DNA of 64,000 nucleotides from Ascidia mentula (GCA_947561715.1 OX387197.1:12583001-12647000), one strand, 5' to 3'. Shown: positions 1 to 15,471, counted from the first letter of the stretch. The notes: generated by a model not told the origin, from the sequence alone. Numbers and translations are program-made.

Positions 1-3000
1 AACCGGAAACTCAGTACTGGAGTATCAGCGTTTTCCACTGTATAATAAAGCTTGTACTGAAAAAAAATATTTTTTGTCGAAAAGTTATATACTGCAAAAT
101 GGACAAGTGCTGAAAGCGCATAGTTACATACGTTGTGCAACCGCAAACGCAATACTGGAGTATCAGCGTTTTCCACTGTATAATAAAGCTTGTACTGAAA
201 AAAAATATTTTTTATCGAAAAGTCATATACTGCAAAATGGACAAGTGCTGAAATCTCATAGTTACATACGTTGTGCAACCGCAAACTCAGTACTGGAGTA
301 TTAGCGTTTTCCACTGTATAATAAAGCTTGTACTGAAAAAAAATATTTTTTATCGAAAAGTCATATACTGCAAAATGGACAAGTGCTGAAATCGCATAGT
401 TACATACGTTGTGCAACCGCAAACTCAGTACTGGAGTATCAGCGTTTTCCACTGTATAATAAAGCTTGTACTGAAAAAAAATATTTTTTATCGAAAAGTC
501 ATATACTGCAAAATGGACAAGTGCTGAAATCGCACGGTTACATACGTTGTGCAACCGCAAAAGCAATACTGGAGTATCAGCGTTTTCCACTGTATAATAA
601 AGCTTGTACTAAAAAAATATTTTTTGTCGAAAAGTCATATACTGCAAAATGGACAAGTGCTGAAAGCGCATAGTTACATACGTTGTGCAACCGCAAACTC
701 AGTACTGGAGTATCAGCGTTTTCCACTGTATAATAAAGCTTGTAATTAAAAAAAATATTTTTTATCGAAAAGTCATATACTGCAAAATGGACAAGTGCTG
801 AAAGCGCATAGTTACATACGTTGTGCAACCGCAAACTCAGTACTGGAGTATCAGAGTTTTCCACTGTATAATAAAGCTTGTAATGAAAAAAAATATTTTT
901 TATCGAAAAGTCGTATACTGCAAAATGGACAAGTGCTGAAATCGCATGGTTACATACGTTGTGCAACCGCAAACTCAGTACTGGAGTATCAGCGTTTTCC
1001 ACTGTATAATAAAGCTTGTACTGAAAACAAATATTTTTTATCGAAAAGTCATATACTGCAAAATGGACAAGTGCTGAAATCGCATAGTTACATACGTTGT
1101 GCAACCGCAAACTCAGTACTGGAGTATCAGCGTTTTCCACTGTATAATAAAGCTTGTACTGAAAAAAAATATTTTTTATCGAAAAGTCATATACTGCAAA
1201 ATGGACAAGTGCTGAAATCGCATGGTTACATACGTTGTGCAACCGCAAAAGCAATACTGGAGTATCAGCGTTTTCCACTGTATAATAAAGCTTGTACTAA
1301 AAAAATATTTTTTGTCGAAAAGTCATATACTGCAAAATGGACAAGTGCTGAAAGCGCATAGTTACATACGTTGTGCAACCGCAAACTCAGTACTGGAGTA
1401 TCAGCGTTTTCCACTGTATAATAAAGCTTGTACTGAAAAAAAATATTTTTTGTCGAAAAGTTATATACTGCAAAATGGACAAGTGCTGAAAGCGCATAGT
1501 TACATACGTTGTGCAACCGCAAACTCAGTACTGGAGTATTAGCGTTTTCCACTGTATAATAAAGCTTGTACTGAAAAAAAATATTTTTTATCGAAAAGTC
1601 ATATACTGCAAAATGGACAAGTGCTGAAATCGCATAGTTACATCCGTTGTGCAACCGCAAACTCAGTACTGGAGTATCAGCGTTTTCCACTGTATAATAA
1701 AGCTTGTACTGAAAAAAAATATTTTTTATCGAAAAGTCATATACTGCAAAATGGACAAGTGCTGAAATCGCATGGTTACATACGTTGTGCAACCGCAAAA
1801 GCAATACTGGAGTATCAGCGTTTTCCACTGTATAATAAAGCTTGTACTAAAAAAATATTTTTTGTCGAAAAGTCATATACTGCAAAATGGACAAGTGCTG
1901 AAAGCGCATAGTTACATACGTTGTGCAACCGCAAACTCAGTACTGGAGTATCAGCGTTTTCCACTGTATAATAAAGCTTGTAATTAAAAAAAATATTTTT
2001 TATCGAAAAGTCATATACTGCAAAATGGACAAGTGCTGAAAGCGCATAGTTACATACGTTGTGCAACCGCAAACTCAGTACTGGAGTATCAGAGTTTTCC
2101 ACTGTATAATAAAGCTTGTAATGAAAACAAATATTTTTTATCGAAAAGTCATATACTGCAAAATGGACAAGTGCTGAAATCGCATAGTTACATACGTTGT
2201 GCAACCGCAAACTCAGTACTGGAGTATCAGCGTTTTCCACTGTATAATAAAGCTTGTACTGAAAAAAAATATTTTTTATCAAAAAGTCATACACTGCAAA
2301 ATGGACAAGTGCTGAAATCGCACAGTTACATACGTTGTGCAACCGCAAACGCAATACTGGAGTATCAGCGTTTTCCACTGTATAATAAAGCTTGTACTGA
2401 AAAAAAAATATTTTTTATCGAAAAGTCATATACTGCAAAATGGACAAGTGCTGAAATCGCATGGTTACATACGTTGTGCAACCGCAAACTCAGTACTGGA
2501 GTATCAGCGTTTTCCACTGTATAATAAAGCTTGTAATGAAAAAAAATATTTTTTATCGAAAAGTCATATACTGCAAAATGGACAAGTGCTGAAAGCGCAT
2601 AGTTACATACGTTGTGCAACCGCAAACGCAATACTGGAGTATCAGCGTTTTCCACTGTATAATAAAGCTTGTACTGAAAAAAAATATTTTTTATCGAAAA
2701 GTCATATACTGCAAAATGGACAAGTGCTGAAATCGCATGGTTACATACGTTGTGCAACCGCAAAAGCAATACTGGAGTATCAGCGTTTTCCACTGTATAA
2801 TAAAGCTTGTACTGAAAAAATATTTTTTGTCGAAAAGTCATATACTGCAAAATGGACAAGTGCTGAAAGCGCATAGTTACATACGTTGTGCAACCGCAAA
2901 CTCAGTACTGGAGTATCAGCGTTTTCCACTGTATAATAAAGCTTGTAATTAAAAAAAATATTTTTTATCGAAAAGTCATATACTGCAAAATGGACAAGTG

Positions 3001-4997
3001 CTGAAAGCGCATAGTTACATACGTTGTGCAACCGCAAACTCAGTACTGGAGTATCAGCGTTTTCCACTGTATAATAAAGCTTGTAATTAAAAAAAATATT
3101 TTTTATCGAAAAGTCATATACTGCAAAATGGACAAGTGCTGAAATCGCATGGTTACATACGTTGTGCAACCGCAAACTCAGTACTGGAGTATCAGCGTTT
3201 TCCACTGTATAATAAAGCTTGTACAGAAAAAAAATATTTTTTATCGAAAAGTCATATACTGCAAAATGGACAAGTGCTGAAATCGCATGGTTACATACGT
3301 TGTGCAACCGCAAAAGCAATACTGGAGTACCAGCGTTTTCCACCGTATAATAAAGCTTGTACTGAAAAAAAATATTTTTTATCGAAAAGTCATATACTGC
3401 AAAATGGACAAGTGCTGAAATCGCATGGTTACATACGTTGTGCAACCGCAAAAGCAATACTGGAGTACCAGCGTTTTCCACCGTATAATAAAGCTTGTAC
3501 TGAAAAAAAATATTTTTTATCGAAAAGTCATATACTGCAAAATGGACAAGTGCTGAAATCGCATGGTTACATACGTTGTGCAACCGCAAACACAAAACTG
3601 GAGTATCAGCGTTTTCCACTGTATAATAAAGCTTGTACTCAAAAAAAAAATTTTTTATCGAAAAGTCATATACTGCAAAATGGACAAGTGCTGAAATCGC
3701 ATGGTTACATACGTTGTGCAACCGGAAACTCAGTACTGGAGTATCAGCGTTTTCCACTGTATAATAAAGCTTGTAATGAAAAAAAATATTTTTTGTCGAA
3801 AAGTTATATACTGCAAAATGGACAAGTGCTGAAAGCGCATAGTTACATACGTTGTGCAACCGCAAACGCAATACTGGAGTATCAGCGTTTTCCACTGTAT
3901 AATAAAGCTTGTACTGAAAAAAAATATTTTTTATCGAAAAGTCATATACTGCAAAATGGACAAGTGCTGAAATCGCATGGTTACATACGTTGTGCAACCG
4001 CAAAAGCAATACTGGAGTATCAGCGTTTTCCACTGTATAATAAAGCTTGTACTGATAAAATATTTTTTGTCGAAAAGTCATATACTGCAAAATGGACAAG
4101 TGCTGAAAGCGCATAGTTACATACGTTGTGCAACCGCAAACTCAGTACTGGAGTATCAGCGTTTTCCACTGTATAATAAAGCTTGTAATTAAAAAAAATA
4201 TTTTTTATCGAAAAGTCATATACTGCAAAATGGACAAGTGCTGAAAGCGCATAGTTACATACGTTGTGCAACCGCAAACTCAGTACTGGAGTATCAGCGT
4301 TTTCCACTGTATAATAAAGCTTGTAATTAAAAAAAATATTTTTTATCGAAAAGTCATATACTGCAAAATGGACAAGTGCTGAAAGCGCATAGTTACATAC
4401 GTTGTGCAACCGCAAACTCAGTACTGGAGTATCAGCGTTTTCCACTGTATAATAAAGCTTGTACTGAAAACAAATATTTTTTATCGAAAAGTCATATACT
4501 GCAAAATGGACAAGTGCTGAAATCGCATAGTTACATACGTTGTGCAACCGCAAACTCAGTACTGGAGTATCAGCGTTTTCCACTGTATAATAAAGCTTGT
4601 ACTGAAAAAAAATATTTTTTATCGAAAAGTCATACACTGCAAAATGGACAAGTGCTGAAATCGCACAGTTACATACGTTGTTCAACCGCAAACGCAATAC
4701 TGGAGTATCAGCGTTTTCCACTGTATAATAAAGCTTGTAATTAAAAAAAATATTTTTTATCGAAAAGTCATATACTGCAAAATGGACAAGTGCTGAAATC
4801 GCATGGTTACATACGTTGTGCAACCGCAAACTCAGTACTGGAGTATCAGCGTTTTCCACTGTATAATAAAGCTTGTACTGAAAAAAAATATTTTTTATCG
4901 AAAAATCATATACTGCAAAATGGACAAGTGCTGAAATCGCATAGTTACATACGTTGTGCAACCGCAAACTCAGTACTGGAGTATCAGCGTTTTCCAC
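1..4997 (+). repeat. Left-arm duplicated block, copy 1
   Basis: About 36 consecutive monomers whose order of variants is repeated at 10475-15471 with a constant offset of 10,474 bp. Shared private variants fix the register: CATCCGTTG near 1641 and 12115, GTTGTTCAACC near 4680 and 15154, and GAAAAATCAT near 4900 and 15374. The left limit is not visible because the match already holds at base 1. The match ends near 4997, where this copy reads AAAGGTTGTAATT. Confidence 0.9.
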
Positions 4998-6079
4998 TGT
5001 ATAATAAAGGTTGTAATTAAAAAAAATATTTTTTATCGAAAAGTCATATACTGCAAAATGGACAAGTGCTGAAATCGCATAGTTACATACGTTGTGCAAC
5101 CGCAAACTCAGTACTGGAGTATCAGAGTTTTCCACTGTATAATAAAGCTTGTAATGAAAAAAAATATTTTTTATCGAAAAGTCGTATACTGCAAAATGGA
5201 CAAGTGCTGAAATCGCATGGTTACATACGTTGTGCAACCGCAAACTCAGTACTGGAGTATCAGCGTTTTCCACTGTATAATAAAGCTTGTACTGAAAACA
5301 AATATTTTTTATCGAAAAGTCATATACTGCAAAATGGACAAGTGCTGAAATCGCATAGTTACATACGTTGTGCAACCGCAAACTCAGTACTGGAGTATCA
5401 GCGTTTTCCACTGTATAATAAAGCTTGTACTGAAAAAAAATATTTTTTATCGAAAAGTCATACGCTGCAAAATGGACAAGTGCTGAAATCGCACAGTTAC
5501 ATACGTTGTGCAACCGCAAACGCAATACTGGAGTATCAGCGTTTTCCACTGTATAATAAAGCTTGTACTGAAAAAAAAATATTTTTTATCGAAAAGTCAT
5601 ATACTGCAAAATGGACAAGTGCTGAAATCGCATAGTTACATACGTTGTGCAACCGCAAACTCAGTACTGGAGTATCAGCGTTTTCCACTGTATAATAAAG
5701 CTTGCACTGAAAAAAAAAATTTTTTATCGAAAAGTCATATACTGCAAAATGGACAAGTGCTGAAATCGGACAGTTACATACGTTGTGCAACCGCAAACGC
5801 AATACTGGAGTATCAGCGTTTTCCAATGTATAATAAAGCTTGTACTGAAAAAAAAATATTTTTTATCGAAAAGTCATATACTGCAAAATGGACAAGTGCT
5901 GAAATCGCATGGTTACATACGTTGTGCAATCGCAAATTCAGTACTGGAGTATCAGCGTTTTCCAATGTACAAAAAGCTTGTACTGAAAAAAAATATTTTT
6001 TATCGAAAAGTCATATACTGCAAAATGGACAAGTGCTGAAATCGCATGGTTACATACGTTGTGCAACCGCAAACTCAGT

Positions 6080-7425
6080 ACTGGAGTATTAGCGTTTTCC
6101 ACTGTATAATAAAGCTTGTACTGAAAAAAAATATTTTTTATCGAAAAGTCATATACTGCAAAATGGACAAGTGCTGAAATCGCATAGTTACATACGTTGT
6201 GCAACCGCAAACTCAGTACTGGAGTATCAGTGTTTTCCACTGTATAATAAAGCTTGTACTGAAAAAAAATATTTTTTATCGAAAAGTCATATACTGCAAA
6301 ATGGACAAGTGCTGAAATCGCATGGTTACATACGTTGTGCAACCGCAAAAGCAATACTGGAGTATCAGCGTTTTCCACTGTATAATAAAGCTTGTACTAA
6401 AAAAATATTTTTTGTCGAAAAGTCATATACTGCAAAATGGACAAGTGCTGAAAGCGCATAGTTACATACGTTGTGCAACCGCAAACTCAGTACTGGAGTA
6501 TCAGCGTTTTCCACTGTATAATAAAGCTTGTACTGAAAAAAAATATTTTTTATCGAAAAGTCATATACTGCAAAATGGACAAGTGCTGAAATCGCATGGT
6601 TACATACGTTGTGCAACCGGAAACTCAGTACTGGAGTATCAGCGTTTTCCACTGTATAATAAAGCTTGTACTGAAAAAAAATATTTTTTGTCGAAAAGTT
6701 ATATACTGCAAAATGGACAAGTGCTGAAAGCGCATAGTTATATACGTTGCGCAACCGCAAACGCAATACTGGAGTATCAGCGTTTTCCACTGTATAATAA
6801 AGCTTGTACTGAAAAAAAATATTTTTTATCGAAAAGTCATATACTGCAAAATGGACAAGTGCTGAAATCTCATAGTTACATACGTTGTGCAACCGCAAAC
6901 TCAGTACTGGAGTATTAGCGTTTTCCACTGTATAATAAAGCTTGTACTGAAAAAAAATATTTTTTATCGAAAAGTCATATACTGCAAAATGGACAAGTGC
7001 TGAAATCTCATAGTTACATACGTTGTGCAACCGCAAACTCAGTACTGGAGTATTAGCGTTTTCCACTGTATAATAAAGCTTGTACTGAAAAAAAATATTT
7101 TTTATCGAAAAGTCATATACTGCAAAATGGACAAGTGCTGAAATCGCATAGTTACATACGTTGTGCAACCGCAAACTCAGTACTGGAGTATCAGTGTTTT
7201 CCACTGTATAATAAAGCTTGTACTGAAAAAAAATATTTTTTATCGAAAAGTCATATACTGCAAAATGGACAAGTGCTGAAATCGCATGGTTACATACGTT
7301 GTGCAACCGCAAAAGCAATACTGGAGTATCAGCGTTTTCCACTGTATAATAAAGCTTGTACTAAAAAAATATTTTTTGTCGAAAAGTCATATACTGCAAA
7401 ATGGACAAGTGCTGAAAGCGCATAG
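6080..7425 (+). repeat. Local 7-monomer duplication in left arm
   Basis: The segment around 6171-6461 recurs at 7135-7425 with an offset of 964 bp, seven monomers less 2 bp. Both copies carry the otherwise rare TATCAGTGTTTT variant. The segment 6400-6918 also matches 10260-10778 at an offset of 3,860 bp, including the GCAACCGGAAAC variant. These are local higher-order repeats nested in the larger array. Confidence 0.75.
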
Positions 7426-10400
7426 TTACATACGTTGTGCAACCGCAAACTCAGTACTGGAGTATCAGCGTTTTCCACTGTATAATAAAGCTTGTAATTA
7501 AAAAAAATATTTTTTATCGAAAAGTCATATACTGCAAAATGGACAAGTGCTGAAATCGCATGGTTACATACGTTGTGCAACCGCAAACTCAGTACTGGAG
7601 TATCAGAGTTTTCCACTGTATAATAAAGCTTGTAATGAAAAAATATATTTTTTATCGAAAAGTCATATACTGCAAAATGGACAAGTGCTGAAAGCGCATA
7701 GTTACATACGTTGTGCAACCGCAAACTCAGTACTGGAGTATCAGAGTTTTCCACTGTATAATAAAGCTTGTAATTAAAAAAAAAAATTTTTATCGAAAAG
7801 TCATATACTGCAAAATGGACAAGTGCTGAAAGCGCATAGTTACATACGTTGTGCAACCGCAAACTCAGTACTGGAGTATCAGAGTTTTCCACTGTATAAT
7901 AAAGCTTGTAAAGAAAAAAAATATTTTTTATCGAAAAGTCGTATACTGCAAAATGGACAAGTGCTGAAATCGCATGGTTACATACGTTGTGCAACCGCAA
8001 ACTCAGTACTGGAGTATTAGCGTTTTCCACTGTATAATAAAGCTTGTACTGAAAAAAAATATTTTTTATCGAAAAGTCATATACTGCAAAATGGACAAGT
8101 GCTGAAATCGCATAGTTACATACGTTGTGCAATCGCAAATTCAGTACTGGAGTATCAGCGTTTTCCAATGTACAAAAAGCTTGTACTGAAAAAAAATATT
8201 TTTTATCGAAAAGTCATATACTGCAAAATGGACAAGTGCTGAAATCGCATGGTTACATACGTTGTGCAACCGCAAATTCAGTACTGGAGTATCAGCGTTT
8301 TCCACTGTATAATAAAGCTTGTACTGAAAAAAAATATTTTTTATCGAAAAGTCATATACTGCAAAATGGACAAGTGCTGAAATCGCATGGTTACATACGT
8401 TGTGCAACCGCAAAAGCAATACTGGAGTACCAGCGTTTTCCACTGTATAATAAAGCTTGTACTGAAAAAAAACATTTTTTATCGAAAAGTCATATACTGC
8501 AAAATGGACAAGTGCTGAAATCGCATGGTTACATACGTTGTGCAATCGCAAATTCAGTACTGGAGTATCAAGCGTTTTCCAATGTACAAAAAGCTTGTAC
8601 TGAAAAAAAATATTTTTTATCGAAAAGTCATATACTGCAAAATGGACAAGTGCTGAAATCGCATGGTTACATACGTTGTGCAACTGCAAAAGCAATACTG
8701 GAGTACCAGCGTTTTCCACCGTATAATAAAGCTTGTACTGAAAAAAAATATTTTTTATCGAAAAGTCATATACTGCAAAACGGACAAGTGCTGAAAGCGC
8801 ATGGTTACATACGTTGTGCAACCGCAAAAGCAATACTGGAGTACCAGCGTTTTCCACTGTATAATAAAGCTTGTACTGAAAAAAAATATTTTTTATCGAA
8901 AAGTCATATACTGCAAAATGGACAAGTGCTGAAATCGCATGGTTACATACGTTGTGCAACCGCAAAGACAAAACTGGAGTATCAGCGTTTTCCACTGTAT
9001 AATAAAGCTTGTACTCAAAAAAAAAATTTTTTATCGAAAAGCCATATACTGCAAAATGGACAAGTGCTGAAATCGCATGGTTACATACGTTGTGCAACCG
9101 GAAACTCAGTACTGGAGTATCAGCGTTTTCCACTGTATAATAAAGCTTGTAATGAAAAAAAATATTTTTTGTCGAAAAGTTATATACTGCAAAATGGACA
9201 AGTGCTGAAAGCGCATAGTTACATACGTTGTGCAACCGCAAACTCAGTACTGGAGTATTAGCGTTTTCCACTGTATAATAAAGCTTGTACTGAAAAAAAA
9301 TATTTTTTATCGAAAAGTCATATACTGCAAAATGGACAAGTGCTGAAATTTCATAGTTACATACGTTGTGCAACCGCAAACTCAGTACTGGAGTATTAGC
9401 GTTTTCCACTGTATAATAAAGCTTGTACTGAAAAAAATATTTTTTATCGAAAAGTCATATACTGCAAAATGGACAAGTGCTGAAATCTCATAGTTACATA
9501 CGTTGTGCAACCGCAAACTCAGTACTGGAGTATCTGCGTTTTCCACTGTATAATAAAGCTTGTACTGAAAAAAAATATTTTTTGTCGAAAAGTCATATAC
9601 TGCAAAATGGACAAGTGCTGAAAGCGCATAGTTACATACGTTGTGCAACCGCAAACTCAGTACTGGAGTATCAGAGTTTTCCACTGTATAATAAAGCTTG
9701 TACTGAAAAAAAATATTTTTTATCGAAAAGTCATATACTGCAAAATGGACAAGTGCTGAAAGCGCATAGTTACATACGTTGTGCAACCGCAAACTCAGTA
9801 CTGGAGGTATCAGAGTTTTCCACTGTATAATAAAGCTTGTAATTAAAAAAAAATATTTTTTATCGAAAAGTCATATACTGCAAAATGGACAAGTGCTGAA
9901 AGCGCATAGTTACATACGTTGTGCAACCGCAAACTCAGTACTGGAGTATCAGAGTTTTCCACTGTATAATAAAGCTTGTACTGAAAAAAAATATTTTTTA
10001 TCGAAAAGTCGTATACTGCAAAATGGACAAGTGCTGAAATCGCATGGTTACATACGTTGTGCAACCGCAAACTCAGTACTGGAGTATCAGCGTTTTCCAC
10101 TGTATAATAAAGCTTGTACTGAAAAAAAATATTTTTTATCGAAAAGTCATATACTGCAAAATGGACAAGTGCTGAAATCGCATAGTTACATACGTTGTGC
10201 AACCGCAAACTCAGTACTGGAGTATCAGAGTTTTCCACTGTATAATAAAGCTTGTACTAAAAAAATATTTTTTGTCGAAAAGTCATATACTGCAAAATGG
10301 ACAAGTGCTGAAAGCGCATAGTTACATACGTTGTGCAACCGCAAACTCAGTACTGGAGTATCAGCGTTTTCCACTGTATAATAAAGCTTGTACTGAAAAA

Positions 10401-10474
10401 AAATATTTTTTATCGAAAAGTCATATACTGCAAAATGGACAAGTGCTGAAATCGCATGGTTACATACGTTGTGC

Positions 10475-13400
10475 AACCGGAAACTCAGTACTGGAGTATC
10501 AGCGTTTTCCACTGTATAATAAAGCTTGTACTGAAAAAAAATATTTTTTGTCGAAAAGTTATATACTGCAAAATGGACAAGTGCTGAAAGCGCATAGTTA
10601 CATACGTTGTGCAACCGCAAACGCAATACTGGAGTATCAGCGTTTTCCACTGTATAATAAAGCTTGTACTGAAAAAAAATATTTTTTATCGAAAAGTCAT
10701 ATACTGCAAAATGGACAAGTGCTGAAATCTCATAGTTACATACGTTGTGCAACCGCAAACTCAGTACTGGAGTATTAGCGTTTTCCACTGTATAATAAAG
10801 CTTGTACTGAAAAAAAATATTTTTTATCGAAAAGTCATATACTGCAAAATGGACAAGTGCTGAAATCGCATAGTTACATACGTTGTGCAACCGCAAACTC
10901 AGTACTGGAGTATCAGCGTTTTCCACTGTATAATAAAGCTTGTACTGAAAAAAAATATTTTTTATCGAAAAGTCATATACTGCAAAATGGACAAGTGCTG
11001 AAATCGCACGGTTACATACGTTGTGCAACCGCAAAAGCAATACTGGAGTATCAGCGTTTTCCACTGTATAATAAAGCTTGTACTAAAAAAATATTTTTTG
11101 TCGAAAAGTCATATACTGCAAAATGGACAAGTGCTGAAAGCGCATAGTTACATACGTTGTGCAACCGCAAACTCAGTACTGGAGTATCAGCGTTTTCCAC
11201 TGTATAATAAAGCTTGTAATTAAAAAAAATATTTTTTATCGAAAAGTCATATACTGCAAAATGGACAAGTGCTGAAAGCGCATAGTTACATACGTTGTGC
11301 AACCGCAAACTCAGTACTGGAGTATCAGAGTTTTCCACTGTATAATAAAGCTTGTAATGAAAAAAAATATTTTTTATCGAAAAGTCGTATACTGCAAAAT
11401 GGACAAGTGCTGAAATCGCATGGTTACATACGTTGTGCAACCGCAAACTCAGTACTGGAGTATCAGCGTTTTCCACTGTATAATAAAGCTTGTACTGAAA
11501 ACAAATATTTTTTATCGAAAAGTCATATACTGCAAAATGGACAAGTGCTGAAATCGCATAGTTACATACGTTGTGCAACCGCAAACTCAGTACTGGAGTA
11601 TCAGCGTTTTCCACTGTATAATAAAGCTTGTACTGAAAAAAAATATTTTTTATCGAAAAGTCATATACTGCAAAATGGACAAGTGCTGAAATCGCATGGT
11701 TACATACGTTGTGCAACCGCAAAAGCAATACTGGAGTATCAGCGTTTTCCACTGTATAATAAAGCTTGTACTAAAAAAATATTTTTTGTCGAAAAGTCAT
11801 ATACTGCAAAATGGACAAGTGCTGAAAGCGCATAGTTACATACGTTGTGCAACCGCAAACTCAGTACTGGAGTATCAGCGTTTTCCACTGTATAATAAAG
11901 CTTGTACTGAAAAAAAATATTTTTTGTCGAAAAGTTATATACTGCAAAATGGACAAGTGCTGAAAGCGCATAGTTACATACGTTGTGCAACCGCAAACTC
12001 AGTACTGGAGTATTAGCGTTTTCCACTGTATAATAAAGCTTGTACTGAAAAAAAATATTTTTTATCGAAAAGTCATATACTGCAAAATGGACAAGTGCTG
12101 AAATCGCATAGTTACATCCGTTGTGCAACCGCAAACTCAGTACTGGAGTATCAGCGTTTTCCACTGTATAATAAAGCTTGTACTGAAAAAAAATATTTTT
12201 TATCGAAAAGTCATATACTGCAAAATGGACAAGTGCTGAAATCGCATGGTTACATACGTTGTGCAACCGCAAAAGCAATACTGGAGTATCAGCGTTTTCC
12301 ACTGTATAATAAAGCTTGTACTAAAAAAATATTTTTTGTCGAAAAGTCATATACTGCAAAATGGACAAGTGCTGAAAGCGCATAGTTACATACGTTGTGC
12401 AACCGCAAACTCAGTACTGGAGTATCAGCGTTTTCCACTGTATAATAAAGCTTGTAATTAAAAAAAATATTTTTTATCGAAAAGTCATATACTGCAAAAT
12501 GGACAAGTGCTGAAAGCGCATAGTTACATACGTTGTGCAACCGCAAACTCAGTACTGGAGTATCAGAGTTTTCCACTGTATAATAAAGCTTGTAATGAAA
12601 ACAAATATTTTTTATCGAAAAGTCATATACTGCAAAATGGACAAGTGCTGAAATCGCATAGTTACATACGTTGTGCAACCGCAAACTCAGTACTGGAGTA
12701 TCAGCGTTTTCCACTGTATAATAAAGCTTGTACTGAAAAAAAATATTTTTTATCAAAAAGTCATACACTGCAAAATGGACAAGTGCTGAAATCGCACAGT
12801 TACATACGTTGTGCAACCGCAAACGCAATACTGGAGTATCAGCGTTTTCCACTGTATAATAAAGCTTGTACTGAAAAAAAAATATTTTTTATCGAAAAGT
12901 CATATACTGCAAAATGGACAAGTGCTGAAATCGCATGGTTACATACGTTGTGCAACCGCAAACTCAGTACTGGAGTATCAGCGTTTTCCACTGTATAATA
13001 AAGCTTGTAATGAAAAAAAATATTTTTTATCGAAAAGTCATATACTGCAAAATGGACAAGTGCTGAAAGCGCATAGTTACATACGTTGTGCAACCGCAAA
13101 CGCAATACTGGAGTATCAGCGTTTTCCACTGTATAATAAAGCTTGTACTGAAAAAAAATATTTTTTATCGAAAAGTCATATACTGCAAAATGGACAAGTG
13201 CTGAAATCGCATGGTTACATACGTTGTGCAACCGCAAAAGCAATACTGGAGTATCAGCGTTTTCCACTGTATAATAAAGCTTGTACTGAAAAAATATTTT
13301 TTGTCGAAAAGTCATATACTGCAAAATGGACAAGTGCTGAAAGCGCATAGTTACATACGTTGTGCAACCGCAAACTCAGTACTGGAGTATCAGCGTTTTC

Positions 13401-15471
13401 CACTGTATAATAAAGCTTGTAATTAAAAAAAATATTTTTTATCGAAAAGTCATATACTGCAAAATGGACAAGTGCTGAAAGCGCATAGTTACATACGTTG
13501 TGCAACCGCAAACTCAGTACTGGAGTATCAGCGTTTTCCACTGTATAATAAAGCTTGTAATTAAAAAAAATATTTTTTATCGAAAAGTCATATACTGCAA
13601 AATGGACAAGTGCTGAAATCGCATGGTTACATACGTTGTGCAACCGCAAACTCAGTACTGGAGTATCAGCGTTTTCCACTGTATAATAAAGCTTGTACAG
13701 AAAAAAAATATTTTTTATCGAAAAGTCATATACTGCAAAATGGACAAGTGCTGAAATCGCATGGTTACATACGTTGTGCAACCGCAAAAGCAATACTGGA
13801 GTACCAGCGTTTTCCACCGTATAATAAAGCTTGTACTGAAAAAAAATATTTTTTATCGAAAAGTCATATACTGCAAAATGGACAAGTGCTGAAATCGCAT
13901 GGTTACATACGTTGTGCAACCGCAAAAGCAATACTGGAGTACCAGCGTTTTCCACCGTATAATAAAGCTTGTACTGAAAAAAAATATTTTTTATCGAAAA
14001 GTCATATACTGCAAAATGGACAAGTGCTGAAATCGCATGGTTACATACGTTGTGCAACCGCAAACACAAAACTGGAGTATCAGCGTTTTCCACTGTATAA
14101 TAAAGCTTGTACTCAAAAAAAAAATTTTTTATCGAAAAGTCATATACTGCAAAATGGACAAGTGCTGAAATCGCATGGTTACATACGTTGTGCAACCGGA
14201 AACTCAGTACTGGAGTATCAGCGTTTTCCACTGTATAATAAAGCTTGTAATGAAAAAAAATATTTTTTGTCGAAAAGTTATATACTGCAAAATGGACAAG
14301 TGCTGAAAGCGCATAGTTACATACGTTGTGCAACCGCAAACGCAATACTGGAGTATCAGCGTTTTCCACTGTATAATAAAGCTTGTACTGAAAAAAAATA
14401 TTTTTTATCGAAAAGTCATATACTGCAAAATGGACAAGTGCTGAAATCGCATGGTTACATACGTTGTGCAACCGCAAAAGCAATACTGGAGTATCAGCGT
14501 TTTCCACTGTATAATAAAGCTTGTACTGATAAAATATTTTTTGTCGAAAAGTCATATACTGCAAAATGGACAAGTGCTGAAAGCGCATAGTTACATACGT
14601 TGTGCAACCGCAAACTCAGTACTGGAGTATCAGCGTTTTCCACTGTATAATAAAGCTTGTAATTAAAAAAAATATTTTTTATCGAAAAGTCATATACTGC
14701 AAAATGGACAAGTGCTGAAAGCGCATAGTTACATACGTTGTGCAACCGCAAACTCAGTACTGGAGTATCAGCGTTTTCCACTGTATAATAAAGCTTGTAA
14801 TTAAAAAAAATATTTTTTATCGAAAAGTCATATACTGCAAAATGGACAAGTGCTGAAAGCGCATAGTTACATACGTTGTGCAACCGCAAACTCAGTACTG
14901 GAGTATCAGCGTTTTCCACTGTATAATAAAGCTTGTACTGAAAACAAATATTTTTTATCGAAAAGTCATATACTGCAAAATGGACAAGTGCTGAAATCGC
15001 ATAGTTACATACGTTGTGCAACCGCAAACTCAGTACTGGAGTATCAGCGTTTTCCACTGTATAATAAAGCTTGTACTGAAAAAAAATATTTTTTATCGAA
15101 AAGTCATACACTGCAAAATGGACAAGTGCTGAAATCGCACAGTTACATACGTTGTTCAACCGCAAACGCAATACTGGAGTATCAGCGTTTTCCACTGTAT
15201 AATAAAGCTTGTAATTAAAAAAAATATTTTTTATCGAAAAGTCATATACTGCAAAATGGACAAGTGCTGAAATCGCATGGTTACATACGTTGTGCAACCG
15301 CAAACTCAGTACTGGAGTATCAGCGTTTTCCACTGTATAATAAAGCTTGTACTGAAAAAAAATATTTTTTATCGAAAAATCATATACTGCAAAATGGACA
15401 AGTGCTGAAATCGCATAGTTACATACGATGTGCAACCTCAAACTCAGTACTGGAGTATCATCGTTTTCCAC
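10475..15471 (+). repeat. Left-arm duplicated block, copy 2
   Basis: Second copy of the block at 1-4997. The offset is 10,474 bp, which is 76 monomers minus 14 bp, so small indels have accumulated in the intervening array. Agreement is very close until about 15427. After that, substitutions specific to the array edge appear, and by about 15472 the two copies carry different monomer variants. Inferred origin: unequal exchange or segmental amplification within the array. Confidence 0.88.
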
